From: an uncultured cyanobacterium
GTDB lineage: Bacteria > Cyanobacteriota > Cyanobacteriia > Cyanobacteriales > Nostocaceae
Direction: 5' to 3'
DNA length: 48,793 nt
Assembly: GCA_903903925.1 (NCBI GenBank)
Contig: CAIVAU010000162.1
Location: 1 to 48,793 of the forward strand
The notes beneath the pieces are model-generated. The model was given only the letters and a program-made list of their open reading frames with translations, made no database searches and was not told the origin of the DNA. Position numbers and translations under genes: made by a program. This document shows, piece by piece, positions 34,601-43,123 of this stretch. The stretch's first letter is position 1; each line of letters begins with the position of its first letter.

Positions 34601-34825
34601 TTACTTCATTTTGAAGTCTTTCAGAAGAAATGGCATAATTGTGCCTGTGACTAAACTAGATACTACTACTGATAGCCATAAGGGAAATTTAACTAATGCA
34701 AATGATATCAATAGTATCGAACCTATGCCAGTACCAATCCCAGTTTGCCGCATAAAATACATTGGTTCGCGTATCAGCTTTCCTTTGAAAAATAACTTAG
34801 CAGAAATCAATCCTAATTCTAACAT
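34601..34825 (-). CDS. Small two-helix membrane protein
   Basis: 74 residues with two hydrophobic stretches (about 28-48 GIGTGIGSILLISFALVKF and 49-66 PLWLSVVVSSLVTGTIMPFL) and basic ends (LLKDFKMK). I do not recognise a family. It lies 10 bp after the 88-residue membrane protein gene and is probably co-transcribed with it, since the pair is close and in the same orientation. Confidence 0.7.
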   Translation of the reverse strand: MLELGLISAKLFFKGKLIREPMYFMRQTGIGTGIGSILLISFALVKFPLWLSVVVSSLVTGTIMPFLLKDFKMK

Positions 34826-34835
34826 GATTATTTCC

Positions 34836-35102
34836 CTAAACTTTGAGCAATAGATTCAGCAAAAATAGTCCTAAAAGGATCGCTGGAATTACACCAACGG
34901 GAGCAAATAATCCACCAAGCATTGCAGATAATTGATAACCAATATCTTTCCCGGCTAACAACATCCCACCAATAGCACCGCCAACTATAGATATGGCTGC
35001 TGCTATTAATAACCACACGATAACTGTTATCAGGTTAATTTCACCAGATGCTAAGCTTGTGAGGAAGTCTCCTAGAGTAGAATTTGTCAAAATATCTGTC
35101 AT
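34836..35102 (-). CDS. Small membrane protein
   Basis: 88 residues with two clear hydrophobic helices: ITVIVWLLIAAAISIVGGAIGGMLLAG (about 25-52) and LSAMLGGLFAPVGVIPAILLGLFLLNLLL (about 58-87). Gly-rich packing motifs (GGAIGG) suggest oligomerising helices. Function unknown. Gene order is TPR protein, this, the 74-residue membrane protein, all reverse; small conserved genes also stand upstream of hyp operons in Nostoc, but I cannot show these are the same ones. Confidence 0.75.
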   Translation of the reverse strand: MTDILTNSTLGDFLTSLASGEINLITVIVWLLIAAAISIVGGAIGGMLLAGKDIGYQLSAMLGGLFAPVGVIPAILLGLFLLNLLLKV

Positions 35103-35171
35103 TAAGTATTCTCCTCTTCATTCAAGTGAATAGAAAGACGCAATCAACCCTGTCTCTATAACTCCTAACTT

Positions 35172-36149
35172 CTAACTCCTAACTCCTAACTCTAACTCTT
35201 GCAACCCTTCAGCTATGACTTGCGCTTGTTCTATCTGTTCATAGTGAGTGAAGATTTCTAAAGCTTGTTGATAGTAAGCACGCGCTTGTAATAGATTTTG
35301 CGGATTCCCGGCTTCTGGCTTTTCTGGGTCGTCGGGTAAGTTTAATAAGGCGTTGGCTTTGTTGGAAATTGTATTGGCATATTCTAAGGGTGCGTTGTTG
35401 GGATTACGTACTTTTAATGCCTCATCATAAGCAGCGATCGCCCGTAAAATATTATCCAAAGGATGCACACTAGGTAAATATTGCAAAGCGTTGCCTAGAT
35501 TGTTCTGCAACATCGCATATTCCCTAGGGTGGTCAATGAACTGTATATGCTTCAACGCCTCTTCAAATGTTTGCACGGCTAGTCCCTGGTGCAAGTATTT
35601 TTGTTCTGAGGAGAGTGGCATTGAAAGGTAAGCGATCGCAATATTATTGTGTAAAATCGCATATTCCTGCGGGTACTTCTGCCAAGTAAATACCCGCAAA
35701 GCCTCCTGGTAAATTTGGATACAGTCCTTCATCTGCGCTAAATTAAATGGCACGAGTGACTGCAACACCAACCCCAAATTCATCTGGGCTTCCGCCACCT
35801 CTGACAGTGAGGCTAACTGTTGCAAAATTGGTAGCGCCTCTTCATAACCTGCTTTTGCTTGCAGCAGCAGTTGACTCCCGACATCCGGAATTGACCGTAA
35901 CACCCCCGACATCCCCACCTTTACCCTCGCTTTCAGCAAAGGATAATCCTCACCACACAATTGATCCGCTTGGTCATACAGTCCAACGGCATTTTGTAAG
36001 TCCTGGGTTGTTTTAGGCTTTTTCTGAAAGCCCTGTGCCATTTCAATCAGCATCTCAATTTTTTCTTGTGTCGTTGCTGACTCTGAGGCGATCGCTGCGA
36101 TCGCTGCTTTCACTGCTGAATCTGTAATGCTAGGGGTTATCACTACCAA
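35172..36149 (-). CDS. TPR-like repeat protein
   Basis: 325 residues. Several degenerate TPR/Sel1-like helical hairpins are visible: AVGLYDQADQLC, AKAGYEEALPILQQL, IQIYQEALRVF, QEYAILHNNIAIAYLSM, QTFEEALKHIQF, REYAMLQNNLGNALQYL, AIAAYDEALKVRN, ARAYYQQALEIFTHY. Such repeats mediate protein contacts; no catalytic domain. The repeat pattern (EYAxLxNNxxxAY) resembles that of CHAT-linked TPR proteins, but no peptidase is present. The protein ends ELELGVRS, where GVRS derives from a GGAGTTA heptamer array, as in hypC. Confidence 0.85.
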   Translation of the reverse strand: MVVITPSITDSAVKAAIAAIASESATTQEKIEMLIEMAQGFQKKPKTTQDLQNAVGLYDQADQLCGEDYPLLKARVKVGMSGVLRSIPDVGSQLLLQAKAGYEEALPILQQLASLSEVAEAQMNLGLVLQSLVPFNLAQMKDCIQIYQEALRVFTWQKYPQEYAILHNNIAIAYLSMPLSSEQKYLHQGLAVQTFEEALKHIQFIDHPREYAMLQNNLGNALQYLPSVHPLDNILRAIAAYDEALKVRNPNNAPLEYANTISNKANALLNLPDDPEKPEAGNPQNLLQARAYYQQALEIFTHYEQIEQAQVIAEGLQELELGVRS

Positions 36150-36606
36150 TTTGCCTTCTCATGAAAGGAAGATTTCTTGATTTCAAGTGCAAGCATTGTT
36201 ACCAAAACTTTAACCAAACATCCTTAGTTTTTAGAATTTAATTGTCTTTAACTATTAAAGACTCTTTCTTAAAGAAAGCACAAATTAACCAGATATTTTA
36301 TATTCTATATAACGATTTTTCTCTATTCAATTTGTTATTGATTAACCTTTTCATAAAATTTCCATATAGCAGTCCTAAATGATTTATGAAAAATAGTGGT
36401 GTGGGTGGTTCAAACCGTCACATCCACCTCCTACCCTCTGCCTCCTACCTCCTGCCTTCTTCTTTAAGGTATTACTACTTAAGTAGGAGGTAGTAAGGTG
36501 ACTTATATGACTAAAGTTAGAGTGAAAGCGACTTTAAGTCACTTTTACTCTGACTAGTGGCTGAATATGAGTTGCGAAAATCCCCAGTCTCTAAAAAATT
36601 GACATC
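36150..36606. other. Intergenic stretch, 457 bp, upstream of glgP
   Basis: It holds a half-copy of the inverted-repeat element seen at 39212-39293 (TATAGCAGTCCTAAATGATT, 36365-36384), a CTCCTACC-type degenerate tandem repeat (about 36422-36462), and a 41-bp inverted repeat (36515-36555) about 50 bp before the glgP start. No gene is seen. Confidence 0.65.
36515..36555 (+). promoter_or_regulatory. Long inverted repeat in glgP leader
   Basis: Arms of 20 bp (AGTTAGAGTGAAAGCGACTT and AAGTCACTTTTACTCTGACT) pair at 17 of 20 positions around a single central T. It would form a long stem in the glgP 5' leader or act as a dyad operator. It is not followed by a T-run, so a terminator is unlikely. Whether it is a glgP-specific element or a dispersed repeat cannot be told from one copy. 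Confidence 0.55.
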
Positions 36607-39165
36607 ATGAATAGCAGCGGCTTGAGAAAACAATCACACACACATACCCCTCTGTTGAAAAGGCACATTCGTCGTACAAATCAAGTCATTCAAGTGCAAG
36701 ATGACCGCACAGGAATGGATGTAGAAACGCTCAAACGTGCTTTTTTGGACAATCTCTACTATATTTTGGCGAAAGATCAGGGTTGGGCAACACCACATGA
36801 TAACTTTATGGCATTGGCTTATACAGTGCGCGATCGCCTACTCCGCCGTTGGATAAAAACTGTTGACCAAACCTACTTCAAAAAGGATGTGAAAGTAGTT
36901 TGTTATCTCTCAGCAGAATATCTGATCGGACGACAACTAGGTAAAAACCTCATTAACGTTGGACTCCATGAAGAAGCCCGTCAAGTCGTGCAGGAGTTAG
37001 GATTTGATTTGTACGACTTGATGGAACAGGAAGATGAACCAGGGTTAGGTAACGGTGGTTTGGGAAGACTCGCGGCATGTTTTTTAGATTCCCTCTCAAC
37101 CTTAGAAATTCCTGCCATTGGCTATGGCATCCGTTATGAGTACGGCATTTTTCAGCAGCAAATTCGCAACGGTGCCCAGGTAGAAGTTCCAGATCGTTGG
37201 CTGCGCTTCGGTAATCCTTGGGAAATTCCCCGACCTGAGTATATTGTTCAAGTCAAACTGGGTGGACACACGGAAGTTTATACTGATGAGCAAGGACGCT
37301 ATCAAGTGCGTTGGATTCCAGAAAGAACTGTGTTGGGTACACCCTACGATATACCCATATCTGGCTACAACTCTAACACCGTTAATACCTTGCGGTTATG
37401 GAGTGCCAAAGCCAGTGATGAATTTAACTTCCAGATTTTCAACAGTGGAGACTATGCCCATGCTGTTGCCGATAAAGTCTTCTCAGAAAACATTACCAAA
37501 GTCCTCTACCCCAATGATAACAACTACCAAGGTAGGGAACTTCGCTTAGAGCAGCAATATTTCTTTGTTTCCTGTTCTCTACAAGATCTCATCCGTAACT
37601 ATCTGTTGAGTCACGACAACTTTGACAATTTCCCTGATAAAGTTGCCATCCAAGTCAACGATACTCACCCTACAATTGGCATTGCCGAACTCATGCGGCT
37701 ACTCCTGGATGAACACCAGTTAGGATGGGATCAAGCTTGGGACATCACTCAGAAAACCTTTGGTTTCACCAATCATACTGTTCTATCCGAAGCACTGGAA
37801 CGTTGGCCGTTGAGTCTTTTTGGCAAACTCCTACCACGCCACTTGGAAATTATTTTTGAGATTAACCAACGCTTCTTGGATGAAGTGCGTGTAAAGTACA
37901 AGGATGATAATGAGCGAGTTACCCGCCTGTCGATTATTGAAGAAGGCGCAGAGAAACGAGTGAGGATGGCGCATCTTGCTTGTGTTGGTAGTCATGCCAT
38001 CAACGGGGTTGCAGGACTACACAGCGAAATTCTAAAACACGACCTGTTTCGAGACTTCTACGAACTCTTTCCAGAAAAGTTCAGCAACAAAACCAATGGA
38101 GTGACTCCTCGTCGCTGGATTTTACTTTCTAACCCCAAACTATCACTCCTGATTACAAATAAAATTGGTAAGGGCTGGATCAAGAATTTGGACGAACTCA
38201 AGCAGTTAGAAGCATTTGTGGAGGATGAAGAGTTTCGTGCTAACTGGCGACAAATTAAGCAGGAGAACAAGCACGACTTGGCAGAGTATATTCTACAAAC
38301 GACTGGGACTCATGTTGATGTGAATTCTCTGTTTGATTTGCAAGTGAAGCGACTGCATGAGTACAAGCGTCAGCATTTGAATTTGCTACATGTCATCACG
38401 CTTTATAACTATATTAAACAGCATGCAGATGCAGATTTTGTGCCGCGCACTGTGATTTTTGCTGGTAAGGCTGCACCTGGTTACGCCACGGCAAAGTTGA
38501 TCATTCAACTGATTAACTCAGTGGCGGATGTGGTGAATCATGACCCAGATATAGGCGATCGCCTCAAAGTCGTTTTCTTAGAAAACTATAACGTCTCACT
38601 AGCACAGCGAATTTATCCAGCTGCTGACCTTTCTGAGCAAATCTCAACTGCTGGTAAAGAAGCTTCTGGTACCAGCAACATGAAATTTGCGATGAATGGT
38701 ACATTGACAATTGGCACACTAGATGGAGCGAATATTGAAATTCGCGATCGCGTAGGATCTGAAAACTTCTTCCTCTTTGGACTGACTGCTGAACAAGTCT
38801 CACAAACCAAAGCTCAAGGATACCATCCGTGGGACTACTACAACGGTAATGCCCAACTCCGACAGGCAATTGATCAGATTGCGTCAGGCTACTTCTCCAA
38901 GGGTGACAGCAATTTGTTTCAACCCCTCGTAGAATCCTTGAAAAACCGAGATGATTATTTACTATTTGCTGATTACCAATCCTACATTGAATGCCAGCAG
39001 AAGGTCAGCCATATCTACCGCGACCAAGAAAGCTGGCTGAAGATGTCGATTCTGAATACAGCACGGGCAGGTTACTTTTCCTCAGATCGATCAATCCGCG
39101 AGTACGCCCAAGATATTTGGCACGTTAAACCAGTACCTATTACTTTAGATGATGCTCAACAATAG
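36607..39165 (+). CDS. glgP: Glycogen phosphorylase
   Basis: 852 residues, the usual length. Releases glucose-1-phosphate from glycogen ends. Features: DNLYYILAKD and YLSAEYLIGRQLGKNL near the N-terminus, EPGLGNGGLGRLAACFLDS (active-site Gly loop), VAIQVNDTHPTIGIAELMR, GVTPRRW, and the PLP-Lys motif EASGTSNMKFAMNGTLTIG followed by TLDGANIEI. Single gene; the leader carries a long inverted repeat. The first 25 residues (MNSSGLRKQSHTHT...) are not conserved in the family. Confidence 0.96.
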   Translation: MNSSGLRKQSHTHTPLLKRHIRRTNQVIQVQDDRTGMDVETLKRAFLDNLYYILAKDQGWATPHDNFMALAYTVRDRLLRRWIKTVDQTYFKKDVKVVCYLSAEYLIGRQLGKNLINVGLHEEARQVVQELGFDLYDLMEQEDEPGLGNGGLGRLAACFLDSLSTLEIPAIGYGIRYEYGIFQQQIRNGAQVEVPDRWLRFGNPWEIPRPEYIVQVKLGGHTEVYTDEQGRYQVRWIPERTVLGTPYDIPISGYNSNTVNTLRLWSAKASDEFNFQIFNSGDYAHAVADKVFSENITKVLYPNDNNYQGRELRLEQQYFFVSCSLQDLIRNYLLSHDNFDNFPDKVAIQVNDTHPTIGIAELMRLLLDEHQLGWDQAWDITQKTFGFTNHTVLSEALERWPLSLFGKLLPRHLEIIFEINQRFLDEVRVKYKDDNERVTRLSIIEEGAEKRVRMAHLACVGSHAINGVAGLHSEILKHDLFRDFYELFPEKFSNKTNGVTPRRWILLSNPKLSLLITNKIGKGWIKNLDELKQLEAFVEDEEFRANWRQIKQENKHDLAEYILQTTGTHVDVNSLFDLQVKRLHEYKRQHLNLLHVITLYNYIKQHADADFVPRTVIFAGKAAPGYATAKLIIQLINSVADVVNHDPDIGDRLKVVFLENYNVSLAQRIYPAADLSEQISTAGKEASGTSNMKFAMNGTLTIGTLDGANIEIRDRVGSENFFLFGLTAEQVSQTKAQGYHPWDYYNGNAQLRQAIDQIASGYFSKGDSNLFQPLVESLKNRDDYLLFADYQSYIECQQKVSHIYRDQESWLKMSILNTARAGYFSSDRSIREYAQDIWHVKPVPITLDDAQQ

Positions 39166-39211
39166 GATGTAGAGTTTAAAGTTAAAGCACAGCCAGTAGG
39201 ATAATATCAGG

Positions 39212-39293
39212 TAGCGATCCTATTTGACAGGTGGAAATTCTGAGCATCAGAAAGCTGGTTTCTCCAAGGAACACGAATCATTTAGGATCGCTA
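39212..39293. mobile_element. MITE-like element with 11-bp terminal inverted repeats
   Basis: TAGCGATCCTA (39212-39222) and TAGGATCGCTA (39283-39293) are perfect inverted repeats enclosing 60 bp that code for nothing. A related single end with surrounding sequence occurs at 36365-36384. The size, terminal repeats and recurrence suggest a small non-autonomous element or hairpin-forming dispersed repeat; no transposase is linked to it here. Confidence 0.65.
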
Positions 39294-39320
39294 TAGTAAT
39301 TGTCTGCGGCACGCATCGGA

Positions 39321-40970
39321 ATGACACGCACTATCCCTACACAGGAATCCCTCACCGTCGAGTTCAAAAGCGATCGTTCTCGCCTAGCCGACCGGGAACT
39401 GATTGAAACGGTGGTTTGCCTTGCCAATACAGACGGTGGCGAAATTTACCTTGGGGTAGAAGATGATGGTTCGGTGACTGGTTTGCATCCCCAACATCAA
39501 AATTTATCTACCTTAGCTGCTATGATTGCCAACCGTACCAACCCGCCGATCAGTGTGCGTGTCACAGCACTTCAGGAAGAAGGTCAAACCATTGCCTGTA
39601 TTGAAGTACCTAAATCTCCCCGCATAGTAGCCACTTCCGATGGAATGCTACAGCGTCGTCGTCTCCAAGCTGACAATACTCCCCAGTGCATCCCCTTCTA
39701 TCCTCACGAATTTGCCAGTCGTCAGTCAGATTTAGGTGTTCTTGATTACTCATCATTACCCGTAAATGGGTCATCTGTAGCCGACTTTGACCCTCTAGAA
39801 CGGGAACGCCTACGACAACTGATAGAACGATATGGAGGCGATCGCACTCTCTTATCCCTCAATGATCAAGAACTAGAGGGTGCTTTGGGATTTGTGCGTT
39901 CTCGTGATGGCGATCGCATCCCCACAGTCACGGGATTGCTGATTCTGGGTCGAGAAGCAGCCCTCCGCGAACACATACCGACTCATGAAGTAGCCTTTCA
40001 AGTGCTAGAAGGCACTCAAGTGCGGGTCAATGATTTTTACCGCACACCCATGTTGAAACTATTTGAACGAGTTATAGAACAGTTTGAGGTGCGTGTCGAA
40101 GAAGATGAAGTACAAATTGGTCTATTCCGTGTACCCATTCCCAACTACGATAGACGTGCATTTCGTGAAGCTTTTGTCAATGCTTTCATTCATCGGGATT
40201 ACACTAGACTTGGGGCAGTTCACGTCCGCTGGGAAGATTACGGAATAGTCATTAGCAATCCAGGGGGATTTGTTGAAGGCGTAACCTTAGATAATTTGCT
40301 CGTCGTGGAACCCAGACCCAGAAATCCCTTCTTAGCAGATGCTATCAAACGTATCGGACTTGCTGAACGTACAGGACGCGGTGTAGATTTAATCTACCAG
40401 GGGTTACTGCGCTACGGACGATCCGCACCCGACTATCGACGCAGCGATGCTTATTCAGTAGTCGTCAAGCTTCCCGGTGGAGAAGCCGACTTGCCACTTT
40501 TGCTTGTTATAATTGAGGAAGAAAATCGTAGACAAAGCCAACTCCCCGTTGAATCTCTCATCGCTTTGGCACGATTGCGACACGAAAGACGTTTAGATAC
40601 CACTACCCTTGCCCAAGCCATTCAACGAGACGAAGCGAGTGCCCGCAGTGTCTTAGAAAGATTAGTCGAGGCGGGTTTGGTGGAAGCCCATGGAGTCAAA
40701 AAAGGACGCACCTATACTTTAAGTCCCCAAGTTTATCGAGAATTAGGACAGTCAGCCGATTATGTCCGACAAGCTGGCTTTAATCCCATCCAGCAAGAGC
40801 AAATGGTGCTAAGTTATGTGAAGACTCACGGCAAAATTGCAAGACAAGAAGCAATGGAACTTTGCCGGATTAGCGAAAACCAGGCAAGTCGCCTATTGCG
40901 TAGGTTAACTGCTGCCAAACAATTAAAATTGGTTGGTCAACACCGAGGGGCACATTATGTGATTCCGTAA
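39321..40970 (+). CDS. AlbA_2-domain (Schlafen-like) ATP-dependent regulator
   Basis: 549 residues from the ATG at 39321 (TTG 39300 is an upstream alternative). N-terminal AlbA_2 domain: ESLTVEFKSDRSRL, LIETVVCLANTDGGEIYLGVEDDG, TIACIEVPKS. A middle HATPase-like region follows (REAFVNAFIHRDYTRLG, ISNPGGFVEGVTL, GRGVDLI) and two winged-helix segments near the end (TTTLAQAIQRDEASARSVLERLVEAGLVE and GKIARQEAMELCRISENQASRLLRRLTA). Such proteins are annotated as ATP-binding transcriptional regulators or RNA-processing Schlafen-like proteins; the target is unknown. It follows a MITE-like element and precedes a VapB-like gene. Confidence 0.88.
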   Translation: MTRTIPTQESLTVEFKSDRSRLADRELIETVVCLANTDGGEIYLGVEDDGSVTGLHPQHQNLSTLAAMIANRTNPPISVRVTALQEEGQTIACIEVPKSPRIVATSDGMLQRRRLQADNTPQCIPFYPHEFASRQSDLGVLDYSSLPVNGSSVADFDPLERERLRQLIERYGGDRTLLSLNDQELEGALGFVRSRDGDRIPTVTGLLILGREAALREHIPTHEVAFQVLEGTQVRVNDFYRTPMLKLFERVIEQFEVRVEEDEVQIGLFRVPIPNYDRRAFREAFVNAFIHRDYTRLGAVHVRWEDYGIVISNPGGFVEGVTLDNLLVVEPRPRNPFLADAIKRIGLAERTGRGVDLIYQGLLRYGRSAPDYRRSDAYSVVVKLPGGEADLPLLLVIIEEENRRQSQLPVESLIALARLRHERRLDTTTLAQAIQRDEASARSVLERLVEAGLVEAHGVKKGRTYTLSPQVYRELGQSADYVRQAGFNPIQQEQMVLSYVKTHGKIARQEAMELCRISENQASRLLRRLTAAKQLKLVGQHRGAHYVIP

Positions 40971-41053
40971 CGGGGAAATACGCGCCGCGCATTTATCAGC
41001 GCGTTTTGAGGAACAAAATTGATTATCCGAACAGGAAAAGGAAGTAATAATTT

Positions 41054-41269
41054 ATGAATCTTGAACAAGCGGTTTTGGAAAAGTTGCGGGAATTATCCCC
41101 AGAAAAGCAACAAGAAGTCCTGAATTTTGCTACTTTTTTACAACAGCAAGTAACTTATAAGCGTCCACTTCGCAGTGTCAAAGGATTATGTACTGACTTA
41201 AAAGTAGACATTACTGAGGAAGATATTGCCCAAGCCCGAAAAGAAATGTGGGGGAATTTTCGAGCTTGA
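41054..41269 (+). CDS. VapB-like antitoxin (DUF2281)
   Basis: 71 residues. LEQAVLEKLRELSPEKQQEVLNFATFLQ is the DUF2281 motif, followed by a basic hinge (YKRPLRSVKG) and an acidic tail (DITEEDIAQARKEMW) of the kind that wraps a PIN toxin. A truncated PIN gene starts 10 bp downstream. The antitoxin is intact; without its toxin it may persist by chance or act against toxins elsewhere in the genome. Confidence 0.88.
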   Translation: MNLEQAVLEKLRELSPEKQQEVLNFATFLQQQVTYKRPLRSVKGLCTDLKVDITEEDIAQARKEMWGNFRA

Positions 41270-41278
41270 GATAGTCTG

Positions 41279-41377
41279 ATGATATCAGTTGTGGCAGACA
41301 CACATGCCCTCACTTGGTATATTTTTAAACTAGAGAGACTATCGGAAACTGCATTTTTGTGGCATTTCTATCTATAA
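41279..41377 (+). pseudogene. VapC-like PIN toxin gene, truncated
   Basis: The frame begins MISVVADTHALTWYIF, the typical PIN-domain start with its first catalytic Asp (D7) and T/H-A-L-x-W-Y, then KLERLSETA and stops after 32 residues. A PIN toxin is about 130 residues; three of four catalytic acidic residues are therefore gone. No later in-frame PIN pieces are visible before the HNH gene, which is on the opposite strand, so the deletion removed the 3' end. Confidence 0.8.
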
Positions 41378-41404
41378 TTTGAGTAATGAGAAATTCACCT
41401 TTAC

Positions 41405-41680
41405 TTAGAATAGTTTGTTACTTTTTAATAAATTACATTGGCTACATCTAAGAGTTAAGTTTTCCCATATAGTCATTCCCCCCCTAGAGCGAGGGATAAC
41501 ATGATCACCATGCAACTTGTGAAATCCAGTTACGCCAGAGAAAACCTGCTTACAGTCTGGACAAACGTATCCATGTTTTTCGTGATTGTAATTTCTACGA
41601 AAGTAAGATTCTTTCCATTCTTTTGGAAAAAGAGGAGCATTTTGGTCACACGGTAGAAGGTTAGGTGGAAGTGAAGTCAT
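41405..41680 (-). CDS. HNH endonuclease paired with DUF262 protein
   Basis: 91 residues, essentially one HNH domain: YVCPDC (C40, C43), the beta-beta-alpha metal core HGDHVIPRSRGGMTIWENLTLRCSQC (D59-H60, N74, C79, C82) and NLLKSNK. These small proteins cleave DNA when recruited by a partner. The start lies 11 bp after the DUF262 gene stop, so both are one unit. GmrSD fuses or pairs DUF262 with the DUF1524 nuclease; here a plain HNH is used, so I regard the pair as split GmrSD-like. Confidence 0.88.
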   Translation of the reverse strand: MTSLPPNLLPCDQNAPLFPKEWKESYFRRNYNHEKHGYVCPDCKQVFSGVTGFHKLHGDHVIPRSRGGMTIWENLTLRCSQCNLLKSNKLF

Positions 41681-41691
41681 AAATATTTAGG

Positions 41692-42954
41692 TTATAGCAT
41701 GGTGTCTTCTCCTCTGTATCCATATTGTTCAACTATCCTTTCCAAAAGTCTTACAGCCATATCACATTGAGACTTTTGACCTTTTCTGCCAGTCCATCGC
41801 CCCTTTTGTTCTGGATAACCACCTAAATCTTTAAGCCATCGTTCACCTGCTTGGCGAGGTGCTTTCAAAAACTGTTGAATTGCATCCCAAGAATCATGAC
41901 TTAACTCATTGAGAGAAATATTTAATTCAGCAGCAGCGCCAATCATTAATGCTGTCTGTTTGTACTTATCTACACTGACTCCGCTCAATCCATAACTAAG
42001 AATTAAGCCAATCCCTTGCGCAAAGTAATCAAAATCTTCTTCTAACCCCTTTCCACAAGTTGGAAGAACATCTGTACCACCATTTAAGTCAGTATATTGT
42101 AGTTGAGCACAATATATATCCAGTGCTTCTTCTGTAGTCCCGCGAAAACTGACTGGAAGATGTTTCATCGAATTAGCGTTTAGGAGTAAAGAATCAATAC
42201 TTTCTCGATGAACAAGGATAAGATACCAAAGGAACATCTCTGAAGGAGTTTGCCCTTTCGCCATTGCTTTTCCTTCCCACCAATCTTGCCAAGCTCTACA
42301 AGCATCAGGATGCTTATCCCAAGGATTATTAACCCCTCTCATAGATGCTGACTCAATCATCCGTTTTGCAGAAGAGTTGTTTGCATATATTCCTGCTAAA
42401 CGTACAAGATAGACAGACTTTGATTCACTATAGTAAGAAAGCCGGATGTCATGTGCAGTTAAAGGGGTTCCTCCTTCATTAATTCGGCGAAATATCTCAA
42501 GTTTCGTTCCTAGCTCCAAGTTTTGTGGAAGGTAAATAATCGTAAGAGGATAATCATTAAAAACATTTTGAAGATTTGCTGAAAGTTTTGTATATTTTTT
42601 CCCTACATACTGAGTGCTTTGTGGACTAAGATAAACAATTCCTTCATCATTACTTATACAGAAGTCATCATTAGAATACTTTAGAATCGTACTTAGTCTT
42701 TGTTGACCATCAACAACTTCTGTGATTCCATCACCTCGTTCTGCAAAGAAAAAAGCTGGAATGGTAAGATTATTTAGTAGTGATTCAATAAACAGAGATT
42801 CTTTACGAAAATCCCATTGTTCTGCATCTCGTTGATAATCAGGGATAACTATTCGCTTACTACGAAGGCGGCTAACAATCGTTTCTATATTGGTACTTTC
42901 TGCACGAGTCTTACTTGTTACAAGTGGTACACCACGAGGCTCTGGCTCTGACAT
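41692..42954 (-). CDS. DUF262-domain protein (GmrS-like) with HNH partner
   Basis: 420 residues. DUF262 motifs: SKRIVIPDYQRDAEQWDF (the PxYQR motif), SLFIESLLNNLTIPAFFF, and EVVDGQQRLSTILKY (DGQQR, about 82-86), then EIFRRINEGGTPLTAHDIRLSYY. This family hydrolyses NTPs or nicks DNA in GmrSD-type restriction of modified phage DNA. It differs clearly in sequence from the other DUF262 protein at 7944-9059 and has the canonical DGQQR. It precedes the HNH gene by 11 bp. Confidence 0.9.
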   Translation of the reverse strand: MSEPEPRGVPLVTSKTRAESTNIETIVSRLRSKRIVIPDYQRDAEQWDFRKESLFIESLLNNLTIPAFFFAERGDGITEVVDGQQRLSTILKYSNDDFCISNDEGIVYLSPQSTQYVGKKYTKLSANLQNVFNDYPLTIIYLPQNLELGTKLEIFRRINEGGTPLTAHDIRLSYYSESKSVYLVRLAGIYANNSSAKRMIESASMRGVNNPWDKHPDACRAWQDWWEGKAMAKGQTPSEMFLWYLILVHRESIDSLLLNANSMKHLPVSFRGTTEEALDIYCAQLQYTDLNGGTDVLPTCGKGLEEDFDYFAQGIGLILSYGLSGVSVDKYKQTALMIGAAAELNISLNELSHDSWDAIQQFLKAPRQAGERWLKDLGGYPEQKGRWTGRKGQKSQCDMAVRLLERIVEQYGYRGEDTML

Positions 42955-43123
42955 ATTTTAACTTTTCCTGACAAGCTGAGGGCTAGAATAAAGGTTTATT
43001 AGCTTCCAGTAGTACATAACTGTTTAATTGGTTAGATACTGGTTTCAAAGATAACACATTTTTTAGGTAATTTAGCGCAGCAGGAGAAACGCTATCGCTA
43101 TGGTGGAAATTTCTTCCCTGGTG

